From Marchantia polymorpha subsp. ruderalis (lineage: Eukaryota > Streptophyta > Marchantiopsida > Marchantiales > Marchantiaceae), in contig AP031358.1 of assembly GCA_037833965.1 (NCBI GenBank), forward strand, positions 11,478,001 to 11,542,000: a stretch of 64,000 nucleotides of DNA, given 5' to 3'. The number at the start of each line of letters is the position of its first letter. Position 1 is the first letter of the stretch. The notes under the pieces were generated by a model. That model searched no databases and was not told the DNA's origin. It saw only the letters and a program-made list of their open reading frames with translations. Below, one piece after another: positions 26,873-38,116 of the stretch. Both the position numbers and the translations under genes were made by a program.

Positions 26873-28419
26873 TAAAAAGTACGTTTCAACCTACACATTT
26901 TCTATTGATACATGTTTCTGCCCAAAATATATGACACTTTGAAATTTGAAATGCGGATTTGTGATTAACAAAGTAGGTTATTTCTTCACTAGAAGAAATG
27001 TGTTTTCATATATGTCAAATATTTATCTGCTTTGAGTCATATGAAGAATTTCAGCAAAAAAAACACATGAATGATAATATCAATCAAATAAAAAAATCTC
27101 AAATTCTATAACTATAAATGAATCAATAAAAAGTGTGAAAATTTGTGATTGTATATAATTATTTTTTTAAATACTTCCTTGTGAAATTCTCAATGAACTA
27201 CACAAATCTTTGTATTGAACTACTTTAGAAGATGACTGTTACCTACTATATTGTATTGTTAGTCTTGATTATGTCTTAATGATAAATATTTCCAACTGAA
27301 TTGACATAGATTACATATGATTCATCTGAATAAGACTACGTTTGTGAAGTACACATATTTTGCTAACTGCTAATCCTAATTTATGTTGTAGACAAGTTGT
27401 GTTAGTTTTTTTAGTGCTAGCTAATCAGTAATATCAATCTTAGTTACAATTTAACTATGTCTACTTTCGATCATATCTTGGTTTTGTAAATACTATTTTC
27501 ATATGATTAATCTGCCAAAATTTTTCGTACAAATCTAACAAAGAAAATTATAGTTTAGTGAGAGATCTAGGATTAACTAAAATTATATCGTAGTTAAAAC
27601 ACGATGTCAATAAATTTACACATCTAGATAACTACTTGCTAGACCAGGTCATGTGTATTCTTATGCAAAACTTGCAATTCAATATGATATTTCAATTACT
27701 TTTTAATCTATAACATTTTGATAAAGGTATCAATAAGAACGAATTTATTTTCAATCTTGAGTAACTTATTTGATTTATCAAACATAACTTTTATTAAACA
27801 ATAATATAAGATGTCAATGTGCTTTATTCTAACGTCAGTCGTTTGATTCTCAACTAGATAATAAAGGGCATAAATTATCATATTGAAGATTCACATTTTG
27901 AAAATATTATTTCACATATGTTCAAAGAAATAAACTATTTGTCTATTTTTCCTATAATAAAAAAAGAAAAATTTACATCGGAATAAATCATCCAATTTTG
28001 TATATAAAATTCCAATATTTACCTTCAATTTTTAATATAAACACATACTTGGTTTTACATATCATTTCATCCAAATTCATGTTCATAAATAATGAATGAT
28101 TTGAAAGTGAAAAATTTAGATTCTCTAATATATTTACATCTAATACAAAACAAACATCCAACATATCATTGAATTATTTGAAAATCCTTATATGTCATCC
28201 AAATAATATTTTTTCTATTTGATAAAATTTTTAATTTCGATAAATAAAGTATCCAATTTATGAATCATTACACAATCTTGTTGTAAAAAAATTTCAAAAT
28301 CAAATATTTTTACTTTTCATTTTGGACAAGAAACTAATAATAGTATTCAAAAATGGCTAATTAGCATACTTGCCTTGTGTTTATTATAGTTAATCGTCAT
28401 CCAAATTTATTTGCAATTT

Positions 28420-28730
28420 CCTATCCGAAATTTTTCTTGCTATATCAAGATGTTTCATCTCATCATTATTTTCATCTAAAGTCAAGTTTTGAAAAAAAAT
28501 TAAGTTTATCAAGATCAGATTTTTCATTAGCTGCAATAAATATGTCATTCATATATAGTATTAGAAAATGAAGCCAAAGCTTAACTCACAACAATCATGT
28601 AAAAATAAGCATCAAGCATACTCTTTGTGAACTTTTGTATGTGATAAATTTCAGGAAATTTATCAAATCCAGGTCTTACTTTATTCCATTTAAGAATTCT
28701 GCGGTTTGGAATCCACATTTTCTGTAAATT
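28420..28730 (-). mobile_element. Ty1/copia reverse-transcriptase fossil
   Basis: Read on the - strand, this stretch holds the copia-type catalytic block LYMNDIFIAANEKSDLDKL (family form YVDD-LIA). It is preceded by a W..FD.F...F..S..D...Y pattern and followed by an MKHLDIARKI block like the family's MKDLG.AK.ILG. This is part of the palm domain only. No LTRs, integrase or gag could be recognised. The element is old and broken, with multiple breaks. Confidence 0.5.
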
Positions 28731-29879
28731 TTTTTACAAATTTTAGGTCATGTGCATGAAGATTATCTCATGTAAATTATCGTAGCAGAAAGCTATGACA
28801 AGATTCATTTAATCTAAAAAAAAGATGAAACAAAATTCGAAAATATATGTACACACGAACAAGCAAAGAATAATACATTTGAAATTGGAAAATATACCTT
28901 ATTATCATCTACATATTTCTTTCCTATGAATTCCTTGATCATCAACTTGGACTTGGAGATCTTATTTACATCATGCTTACACCGAAAGAGTTGCTTACCT
29001 TAGTCGAATAATATACAGACATGAGTCTCACAAATTTTTGATCATTTGAAAACTTCAATAAGTTCAAAGTTTTGTTGTCATCCAATATTGATATTTTATT
29101 ATGCATTTCAGTAAAATTTATCTATTGAATCTTTATCATGTGAAGAAGATTTAACATTTTAAAACTCAAAGCCATTTTTTTATTATAAGGAATGAAACTA
29201 TCATTTTCTTACTGACTTGAATCATATTATTTTTTCAAAACATGAGGTGACTACATTATTTCCCCTTGTTAATATTGACATTAAATTCTTGTTGTAAATC
29301 TACAATTAGAATCATCAAATTTTGATTATGTTAACTCTATGTTGAGTAAATAAAATTTTAAATTTTCATTGACCTTGATTATGAAGTTGTGTAGATATAG
29401 ATATATACATTGTATACGATACTTAAACCATAAGTGTAAGATCGCGCATAATCTGTGCTTTTTGATATCTCAGATACTACCATCAATAACATGTCATGTG
29501 AGAAAAAGAAAAGAGAAATAAAAAAAGTAAAATATTTTCAAAGTCGTTATTATTTGACTATCATACTATAGTCATTATTTAGATTTATATCAATATTATT
29601 TCTGTAAGTCAAATGTCTTGCTTGTAGGGGACTTTTTTATATTATCATGAGAAGGTGAAACTAGCACTATTGTGAACACTAAGTGCAGTATGATATTACC
29701 TAGATTACATTAATTATCAAGTGTCTTGTCGACCTAACTTCCAAGAAACACAAGATATAAGCTTCATAGACATATATATAAACATACTACGTCAAGAAAA
29801 TAAAAAATATTAGCATTTCGTAAACTCAGAACCCATGAAAAATGTAAAATTGTCTTGCTATTTATGGCTTACATAAGAT

Positions 29880-29922
29880 GACGTGCATGCACGTCAAAAG
29901 GATTGCTAACAATGTTAGCAAT
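29880..29922. repeat. Two adjacent perfect palindromes
   Basis: GACGTGCATGCACGTC (29880-29895) is fully self-complementary. Six bases later ATTGCTAAC (29902-29910) pairs with GTTAGCAAT (29914-29922) across a 3-nt spacer. Confidence 0.85.
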
Positions 29923-30133
29923 TTAAAAAGTATATACATATTTGAGGACCAAATTAGTTTTGGACAGATGGATACTAAAAAATAATGTAAGATGAGAACA
30001 TCTATCATCAAGCTCCTAAAAGCTTCAATTCCACCATTTCATTTTTATCATTCAAAAAAAGTTACGTTTTTAGGTTGGTGTTATGTATTTTTGTATAAAC
30101 TAAATATAGCCGTCAAGCTAAGATTACTTTTAT

Positions 30134-30297
30134 GCACCCACGAAGGTGTAAAACATGTAGTTGTAGATAGGGCTACCTGGGAGTCAGAGGGACTTGACCA
30201 CCAGCTAGGGAGGCGAGTTGTGGTACATTTGAGTGTGTACGCTCTCGTGTCCTATGTGTGTGTATGTGAGTAGCATGTCAGTGATGTAGAGTGTATG
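30134..30297 (+). repeat. 5' LTR remnant of the gypsy fossil
   Basis: Shares GTAGATAGGGCTA, GGCGAGTTGTGGTACATTTG and TGAGTAGCATGTCA with 35411-35572 in direct orientation. Similarity stops at GCACCCA on the left, so the left end is probably lost. Confidence 0.75.
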
Positions 30298-30922
30298 GTG
30301 AACAACCGGAGTGGTTTGTTTCGCTTGATGAGTTCTAAAGGTCTGGTGTATGTCCCAATCAGAGTTTTGCTTGACTCTGCTACATAGCTCTTGATGTTGG
30401 ACAAGACATCTTGCTTTAGTTTGGGAGTTCAAAGATCCGAGTTGGAGCCTTGTGCATTCAAGATTCAGACATCATTTGGAGGTGTGAGTGATAGGTTATA
30501 CTTCATAACCAAGGAGAGCGTATCAATGCAATTGAGACATGATGACGCACGTGATAGCTCACAACTTGGAGTTCGCGTTGTGGTGGTGTCAGCATAATTG
30601 TATGATGTGCTTATTGGAGGAGCAGTCTTGTATCTGATGGATTTTCAAATGAACTATTGAACAAAGACAGCAACCTATTGCCTTGGTTGGCAGTCAAAGT
30701 ATGGACGTATGAGCGAACTTACTCACTTGAAGAATGCACCTGCCGAAGTTCAGACAAGACAATCTGAACAAGACATATGGGTTAAGTTATGGACAAGACC
30801 CTAACGGGGCTGGATTTTGTCAGATGTTACATTGATGATATCTTGGTGTTTAGCGACACGGTGGAGCAACATAAGATACATTTGCAGATTGTGTTTGAGC
30901 GATTGAAGGCTCTGCAACCTCA

Positions 30923-31678
30923 GGGCTAACTTTCACTCAGGTTTACCTAAGATGGCTCTTTGGTAACTCATCATGGTTCTAAAAGACTAGGATTACTACT
31001 CATACTCATAGCCCAAACACCCTTTCACACAATCCTTCAATGTATCATTCCAACTCACACATGCATCGACATTCCAAGGTATTGAAAATTCGTCACTCTT
31101 TCATATATGAAACAAGTCTCTACATATGAACTCTCCAAACTTGCTTGAGAGGTTCTTCTCTACCTCTCAATATAAACTACTTGAGAATTTATCATAGTAA
31201 AAAAAAGTAATTTCTATATAACTTACTTTTACAAAGATAAATCATAGTAAGGTTGACTAGTTATCAATATGTGGCAATATGCCATTGGACTCCTAAAACT
31301 TCTAGATGTTTACTAATCTCTAGATTGAGTTAGCGATATGCTATTTGTGCCTTTCCAACTTCTAGAACTTTCACTTTTCACTAAGTCAACATCAGACTTA
31401 GTCTAAGCAATGGAGTACTCCTTATCAATCCAATCAAAACTAAACTTGAAGTCAAAAAGTCTTTTCTCTAGGAATCTACACTTTTGTACAAAACAAAATA
31501 GAAGTGCTCACTCAAATCTTTTAGAACCTCTCTGGTTATTCCGCCAAGTATAGGCATTAAAGCTAATCTAGCTAGACTTAGTCATAACTAGCTAAATTTA
31601 GTCATTATTAATCTAACTATGATTAACTCCTTGGCTAATTCTAGTTCTAATTCACACATACAACATCCGGTCTTACAT
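30923..31678. mobile_element. Insertion of unidentified element inside the gypsy fossil
   Basis: About 756 bp of AT-rich, non-coding sequence lies between the palm and thumb segments of the gypsy reverse transcriptase. CTCA occurs at both edges (30919-30922 and 31679-31682) and may be a 4-bp target-site duplication. I see no long terminal inverted repeat and no coding sequence, so the family is unknown. Confidence 0.55.
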
Positions 31679-32636
31679 CTCATGGTATGCGTTTACATCC
31701 TGAAAAGTGTAAGTTCTTTCAGGAGAACGTTGAGTACTTGAATCATGTGATATACCCAAGTGGTTTGGAAGTGCAGCAAGCGAAGGTGAAGGCTATTGCA
31801 CGCATTACTCGTCGAATGGATGTGAGAAGAATTCGTGCATTCATGGGTTGGGCGAACTTCTACCGGAGATATGTGAAGAAGTTTAACGCTATAGCCCAAC
31901 CTTTGAATCAGTTTCTGAAGTTAGATCAGGAGTGGCAATGGGGGGATGAGCAAGAGAGAGCTTTTGTTGAGCTTAAGGCCAAGTTGGTCGCTGCTCTCAT
32001 CTTGTGGAGACCCATCAGAGGTAGTCCATACCAGTTGCACATTGATTGGAGTATGTTGGAACTTGGAGCGGTGTTGACACAGCGTGATGATGAGGGCAAG
32101 GAATTTGTGATTGCGTATGCTAGTTGTTCAAACAATGCAGCGGAGTCGCTATATAGTTTGTACGAGGGAGAGTGTTTGGCAGCAGTGTGGGCTGTGACAC
32201 ACTTTAGATGTTACTTGTTTGGTTCACAGTTTACCCTTGTTACTGATCATCAATCGCTCAAGTGGTTGATGGAGTCCGACAAACTCATAGGAAAGCTTGC
32301 ACGATGAGCTCTTATCTTACATAAGTATGACTTCCAAGTGTAGCATAGCATGGAGTTGCAAACTTGGATGCCGATGGTCTGAGTCGGAACCCATGTTCTA
32401 GCAAAGAGGATGACAGTGGAGTTAGATGGCATGGTGAGGCAAATGAGGAGATGGTGGCCGGTTGGCATGCATCTGCCTTCATGTGTTTGTTGCGTGGATA
32501 TTCTAGTAGGGAGAATCATTGAGCACCTTACTCTAGTGAAAGAGTAGATGATCAATCTTTAGATCTTGAGGTTGAAGATGGTGCTACAGATCAGCGTGAT
32601 ATTCACGATGATGCCTTAGTATTGGAGTTACTACGG

Positions 32637-33925
32637 TAAATGGTAAATAGATCAAGCCCGTGGGACCCAAAGGGTCAAAAGGCTAAAAAACACAATACAA
32701 ACAATCCAACTCCAAACTAGGAGAGAACCAAAAGAACCCCCTAGCAAGTGCCCAAAGCACTAGAACGGTAACTAATAATATCTCTAATATAACAACCTAA
32801 ATCATAAGGCTCAAGTTGAAGCAGAGAAAAGAAATTCTCGACATCAACTTTATGCGCCACTCGAACCTCTACATACCTAGAACAAGTAAGAAATACATGC
32901 TCTTCATGCTCAACTTTTCTTCCATCACATAGCCTACAAATACGTTCACTCCTATCAATGTTCAACCAACGCCCTTCTTCAATCCCAAGACTATGAGATC
33001 CAGTTCTATGTCTAGCAATAATATGACGTAAAGAAGTAGATATCTCTGCAAGTAAGTATCCTTGCTCACAATAAACAAGCATAGGATTCACATGAAGTTG
33101 ATAAAACTGCATCTTGGTGCCTCGTGTGCTTCACATAATGCTGAGAAATTCCTCCTTAATACGCTCGCGTAGGGCAATAGGTTGCAAATTCCAATCGAGT
33201 TCCGTCACATTTCACCTCAAAGACCAAGTCACCACATCTGCAAACCAACCCTTGGGACGTGTGGCACGCAAAGCTTCAATAGGAAGTCGAGAAGCATCAA
33301 GAGATCTCACTCTTTTGACGTAAGTGATAGTCAAAAAGAGAGCTTCAGCTTCAAGAGGTAGACAACTTGTTTCCGCAAGAAGAATTGCATAAGAAGTTTG
33401 GGTCCTCACACCCAATTCTTCTTGTAAGAAGATCTTTTGCATCCTCTCCAAACGCTGCCAACCTGTCTTCTTACAACCAGGACCCCACACTTGTGTTCCA
33501 TATAAGATAACGGGAAACACTAAGCTCCTGAATAAGAATTTCCTAAGACTCCAAGACAGTAGATGAGCTCCTCTACATCTATTTAGCAATGAATATAGAG
33601 CTTTGAAACCAGCTTCTACCCTCTTTTGCACACAAAGTGCCCAACTATAATCAGATGAGAAATCAATGCCCAAATATTTGTAACTTTTCACTTGTTCCAG
33701 CTCTAATCCTTTGTAACAGAAAGAGAGCTTGGATCTAGTGCCCACAAGAATGACTTTGGACTTCTCCAAATTGACTTCCATCTGATTTTGAGTACAAAAG
33801 CTAGCCAAAGTGTCAAGGTGTTTCTGTAAACTAGTGGCATCACGTGCTAGTAATATGACATCATCTGCATACAAAAGAGCTTTGATGACAAAGCTCTTTT
33901 GTATGCAGTATGGTGCCAGTATGCC
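32637..33925 (-). mobile_element. 5'-truncated LINE (non-LTR retrotransposon)
   Basis: On the - strand, 33884 to 33212 encodes the LINE reverse transcriptase from the catalytic LLYADDVILLA block through YKYLGIDF and SLVFPVILYGTQVWG. A frame change follows. 33112 to 32741 encodes the C-terminal zinc knuckle (CRLC...HEEHVFLTC). The endonuclease and N-terminal part are absent, as expected for 5' truncation. The 3' end (32637 side) carries the palindrome GACCCTTTGGGTC and ends in repeats of ATTTACC instead of poly-A. ACTACGG flanks both sides (32630-32636, 33926-33932), a likely 7-bp target-site duplication. The insertion is younger than its gypsy host. Confidence 0.85.
33865..33908. repeat. Perfect 20-bp inverted repeat at LINE 5' junction
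   Basis: 33865-33884, the last LINE sequence before truncation, is exactly complementary to 33889-33908 across a 4-nt loop ATGA. The outer arms are CTGCATACAAAAG and CTTTTGTATGCAG. This is consistent with snap-back synthesis or a short inverted segment made during insertion. Confidence 0.9.
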
Positions 33926-35410
33926 ACTACGGACATGTATGGTGCCAAACACAGTGGGTGCCAAGGAGCGAGATCGTGTTTTCCAGCGGGCAAGAAGATA
34001 TTGATTAGAGGGAGCACATGTTCTCCGAGTGTGGGAGGACGGTAGGGTACGAGTAGTTGCGCATCTAGCTTAGAGAACGCGCATTGTGCGACATGCTCAT
34101 GAGGAGTTGGGATATTTTGGAGTGAAGCGTAGATACAATTTACTCCTTGGTCAATATTGGTGGTGTGATATGCATACTAAGGTATAGCAGTTGGTATCAC
34201 GTTGCATGGTTTGTGATCGGGTGAGGGCATCGTTCAATGCCCGGACACCAGAGTTACATACTTTATCCATCATGGGGTTGGATTCACGTTGGAGTTTGAG
34301 CTTTTGCTGGATCATTATCTTTGACTGTACAACATCATCGGTATGTGTTGGTCATGGTATAACATTTCTCCAAGTGGATTGAGTTGGTCGCATTACCTGA
34401 CAAGGCGAGTGAGGGAACAACGTATGACTTCCTTGACAAAGTGCTTAGTCACTTTGGTGCACCAGTTGAAGTGTTGATCGATCAAGGTCCAGATGTTCAG
34501 GGTGAGTTTCAAGTCTTGTGTAACAATGCATTGATTGATCATCGAACCACGTCTCGAGATCATCTGGAGGCGGATGGTTTGGCTAATCGTATTGTATATA
34601 CAGTGAAGAAGTCATTGCGCAAGTATGGACTACAGAAGTAGCATTTGGGGACTAGGATATTCAGTTACCATGGTTGGTCATGTGATATCGGTTCAGTCAT
34701 CGAGCATCCTTGACTTCTTTCTCACCATATTTTCTTTTGTACGGCCGAGATCCGAATCTGCCAACATCGATTCGTCGTAAGTCTAGCGAGGTGGTGAACT
34801 TTGATGATCCAAACATGTGGATGAGAGTGTTCTCAACGTGCAAAGCTCTTTTGGAGAATTATGCCTACAAAGTTTGAGAATCTTGCTATTGCTTAACATA
34901 GAGATACGTTGCGGTTTGCAATCATCCGGGAATGAGCTTATAGATCATCGATTCGTAGGTTCCATGTGGAAGACTACGTCTATCTACAGCAGACTACACC
35001 GATAACATTGGATGTGACGACGGTACGCACTATCTTGTGAGTGCGAGAAGTGTTAGCTTCTGGAGTTTTCATGTTGGAAGGTCGTGACAGTGCTATTTGG
35101 AAGGATTATGTGCATCATGTCACCTCCCAAACGTGCATGGTACTATGTATCCAAGCTTATCAATAGTACGTGATGGCTTGAGGTGCATGCTATGTGGATC
35201 AGGTGGTCAAGCGGTCCGTATGTTGGTGGATGATAGGTGTTCTAAGGGATGAAACTTGTCGTGTCTGACTCCACCTATAGATGTTCTGGATGGACGATGG
35301 ATTTGTACATGATGTAGTTTGGAGGGGTAGATGACTTGATCTTCACATGTTATGAATTGCATATACGCGACTAAGGATGGGGCGACATAGCACCCGACCT
35401 ACTGGTTCGC

Positions 35411-35572
35411 GCACCCATGAAGGTATATAACATGTAATTGTAGATAGGGCTAACTGGGAGTAAAAGGTACCTGATCACCAGCAAGGGGGGCGAGTTGTGG
35501 TACATTTGAGTGTATACGCTCTCGTGTCTTTTTTGTATGTATGTGAGTAGCATGTCAACGATGTAGAGTGTA
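35411..35572 (+). repeat. 3' LTR remnant of the gypsy fossil
   Basis: Direct-repeat partner of 30134-30297. It is preceded by a purine-rich stretch AAGGATGGGGCGA (from about 35371) that could be the polypurine tract, so the true LTR may begin a little earlier. Confidence 0.7.
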
Positions 35573-38116
35573 TCGCAATATATATTTGCACAACATTGGA
35601 AATATCATATATTCTATGAATGAAATGTTAAAGAACAACGCATAGAATCGAAAGCTATAAAACTCAAGTTGACTCCTTTCGTAGACCGGATATAGCGCTG
35701 GCGTGAGTAATCTAATAACTCGTCTCAAATTGAAATATGAGCCTAGGATATCTACAGGTCACGATTAGAATGGTTTTTGGCAAATGATATCGTTTTACAG
35801 CTCACGATCAGCTCCAAAGAACTGTAGTGTAACTAACACTCTCTCACGGAAGCCGGTACCATCAGTTTACATCCACTCGAAAATTGGACTACTGTTGTGG
35901 CTAGGTGCCCTTGCATCTAGCCAGAAAAGTCGAATCTGGAATCTTCTGCATAACGAGATCCAATGAAAGAGATGTATTATCTTCTTTCTTAATTTCGTCC
36001 ACTGCAGCTGTGCTCTTCACCATGTTTTGTTGATCGCCCTTAGTTGTCTCGTTTGGAGGGGACAAGAATCTGGAGAGCCACTAATTTGGAGAGGTAAGAG
36101 GATTGTAGTATAATAAGAACCACAACGAAGTGAAATTGAGAGTTAGAACGAGAACAACTATCATAGCAAGAAGCAGAATTTCACTAAAATTAAACTCAAA
36201 AATTCTCCCTGACAATTACTGCTGATGTAAATATGGTTAGCAAGACTATCTGAGAGTTGGAGTTCTGATACGTGCAATAAAAATTGGTGTTTGTATAGCT
36301 ATTCCCATTGCGCAGTGTAGACCTCCCGGGAGTGTTCGATCGGCATTAAATGGATCAGTCACATGAATGTGAGGGATGCTCGAGGATACCTCGCATACAT
36401 GATAGTCCACCACTGCGTGGATGATGGCTGATGGATGTGTAATGCAAGGAAGCCCGGTAGTAGGTTTGATTGGTTCGACCGTGCAAGTACATGTTGCTAA
36501 ACCTCGTTCCTGAGGTTTCTTAGCATTATCTGCTCAATTCAGCCCTGTATAGAAAAGATATTAAGCGAGAACAAAAATATCAATCTGAAGTCGAGGCAGA
36601 AAGCTTCTTGGTTGTGCAAGGTAGGATCGCTGTAGACTCCACTGCACTGAGAAAATCCCGAGTTGATAGCTACCTTATGCGGATGTTTAGCGATGTAAAG
36701 GTCCCACGACAAATTCAGACAGATTCACTGCTGTGATTACGACTTTCTGCATAGGGTGTTTTGCATTGTTACCCTGGAGATGAGGCTCATTGGCTTTTGT
36801 CCCCATACTGTCTGTTTTCGTTTTGTAGGCGTTTCCAGGACTCACTCCAATACTCTCACGTTCCAACACGTTCCACCAACTTCCGAATATCCCGGGCCAC
36901 AGAAGACGCAGACAGTTGCAAAGCTCGAATTTTATGATGTGCGCTTGCTATTCTGCCTGCGAAGCAAAGCTCGCGGTGTACACAAATCGAATTCTTGCAT
37001 CTGGATCATCATCAAAATTGTCATCGAACTGTAAATAATCGAGATCCTAAGTCTAGACACGAGGAACCCGGTAATCTAATTTGTCTTACTGGCGAGCAAC
37101 TACATGGCTTCTTATGACGTACGTGACCTTATCGTAATTGTTCCTCATTTCCTCCTATTGTATTTAGAGTATTGAGTTAGTCCTTGAAACGAAAACTGAT
37201 TGAAACACCATCCAATGGAATACAGACAGATTACAGACAATGGTGGCAAATGCCAATAAACCTTATTTCCGAGACCAGAAGATCTATTCAAACCTTCCTA
37301 GGCATGACTTAGCCGTATCGTGACACAGTCCGGCATAGCCAAAATGCTTCAATCTTGTTCTCATGTGCACTCCTTACTGTAAGTTTCCAAGACGCTAAGA
37401 CTTCGTTCTGCAACATCCGCAAGTTCACTTCAAATCCTAGAAATATAGTCTTCCAGGATTTCACTTCATCTTTCCCTTTCGAAATTTATAATTCAAGGGC
37501 CGTAGTCGATAGTCTTTTCCCAACTAGATCACTGATACACAAGTCTAAGTGAGTCTTCGGACTTCGACCAAACTTAAAACGTAATCTGAATCTTGCTTAA
37601 AGTTTACACGGCTATTATCACTTTCCCACCATCTCAAAGATTCGACATCCAACATCGGCGGACAATAAATTTGGAGACAGACAACCTATAAGAGATTCCT
37701 TCCATCACTTAATTGCTACCCATAACGGGCGTCCGACCTCAGCCTTCTCCTGTCTACTTGTAGACTGGAATGAAAATAGCTGTCTTGAAAGGTCACCTCT
37801 CGTGATTTTTCAGGACAGCTATTTACATTCCAGCTGGCTCTGCTAACGATACTTGAACTAGATTTGGCATATATTGTTGACTGGGACATCAGCTTTACCT
37901 CGACGGGTAGAGCTGCGTAGGACCCACTACATTTAGCAGCATTTTCTCCCAAACGCAAGGAAGCCTAGATGTCTTCTCCATTTTCAAGCCCTTGCGATTC
38001 ACAGTAACACTCCTTAAATCATCGTAGGTTTAGTCTTCACATATTATCCAACCACAGGATCTCTTCAGTCCACGGATTTACACCGACATGCACACGTGTG
38101 GTGTGGTTAGAATGCA
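35573..38116. other. Intergenic region, no protein gene recognised
   Basis: Open frames are short and unremarkable on both strands. The one conspicuous structure is the 69-nt hairpin at 37765-37833, listed separately. Confidence 0.55.
37765..37833. ncRNA. Candidate small-RNA hairpin or tiny inverted-repeat element
   Basis: Arm 37765-37796 pairs with 37802-37833 around a 5-nt loop CTCTC: 32 positions with one A/A mismatch, three G-U type pairs and the rest Watson-Crick (counted by hand). The core 26 bp run from CTGGAATGAAAATAGCTGTC to its near-exact complement. Size and pairing would suit a plant miRNA or siRNA precursor. A miniature inverted-repeat element is the main alternative. It lies about 660 bp beyond the stop of TMEM131-like copy A, and the second copy's downstream flank shows no equivalent. 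I do not recognise the arm as a known miRNA. Confidence 0.4.

Larger units (their letters stand above)
25730..30133. other. Strongly AT-rich region, decayed repeat DNA
   Basis: More than 4 kb of AT-rich sequence with no host gene. The only recognisable coding trace is a Ty1/copia reverse-transcriptase relic near 28.4-28.7 kb on the - strand. TA tracts and short palindromes are listed separately. The composition suggests old mobile-element DNA drifted by C-to-T change, which is inference. Confidence 0.6.
30134..35572 (+). mobile_element. Ty3/gypsy LTR retrotransposon fossil
   Basis: Direct repeats at its ends (30134-30297 and 35411-35572) are LTR remnants. Between them, in Ty3/gypsy order, are a reverse transcriptase palm (LKNAPAEVQ near 30730; FVRCYIDDILVFS near 30815), the RT thumb and RNase H (31687-32307, including LRLHPEKC-like and TDHQSLKWLME blocks), and an integrase with an HHCC zinc finger (about 34080-34215) and core (about 34380-34640). 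Gag and protease are not recognisable. Two later insertions interrupt it: about 756 bp at 30923-31678 and a LINE at 32637-33925. It is clearly old and broken, with at least ten breaks by impression, and cannot be active. LTR divergence also points to considerable age. Confidence 0.85.
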
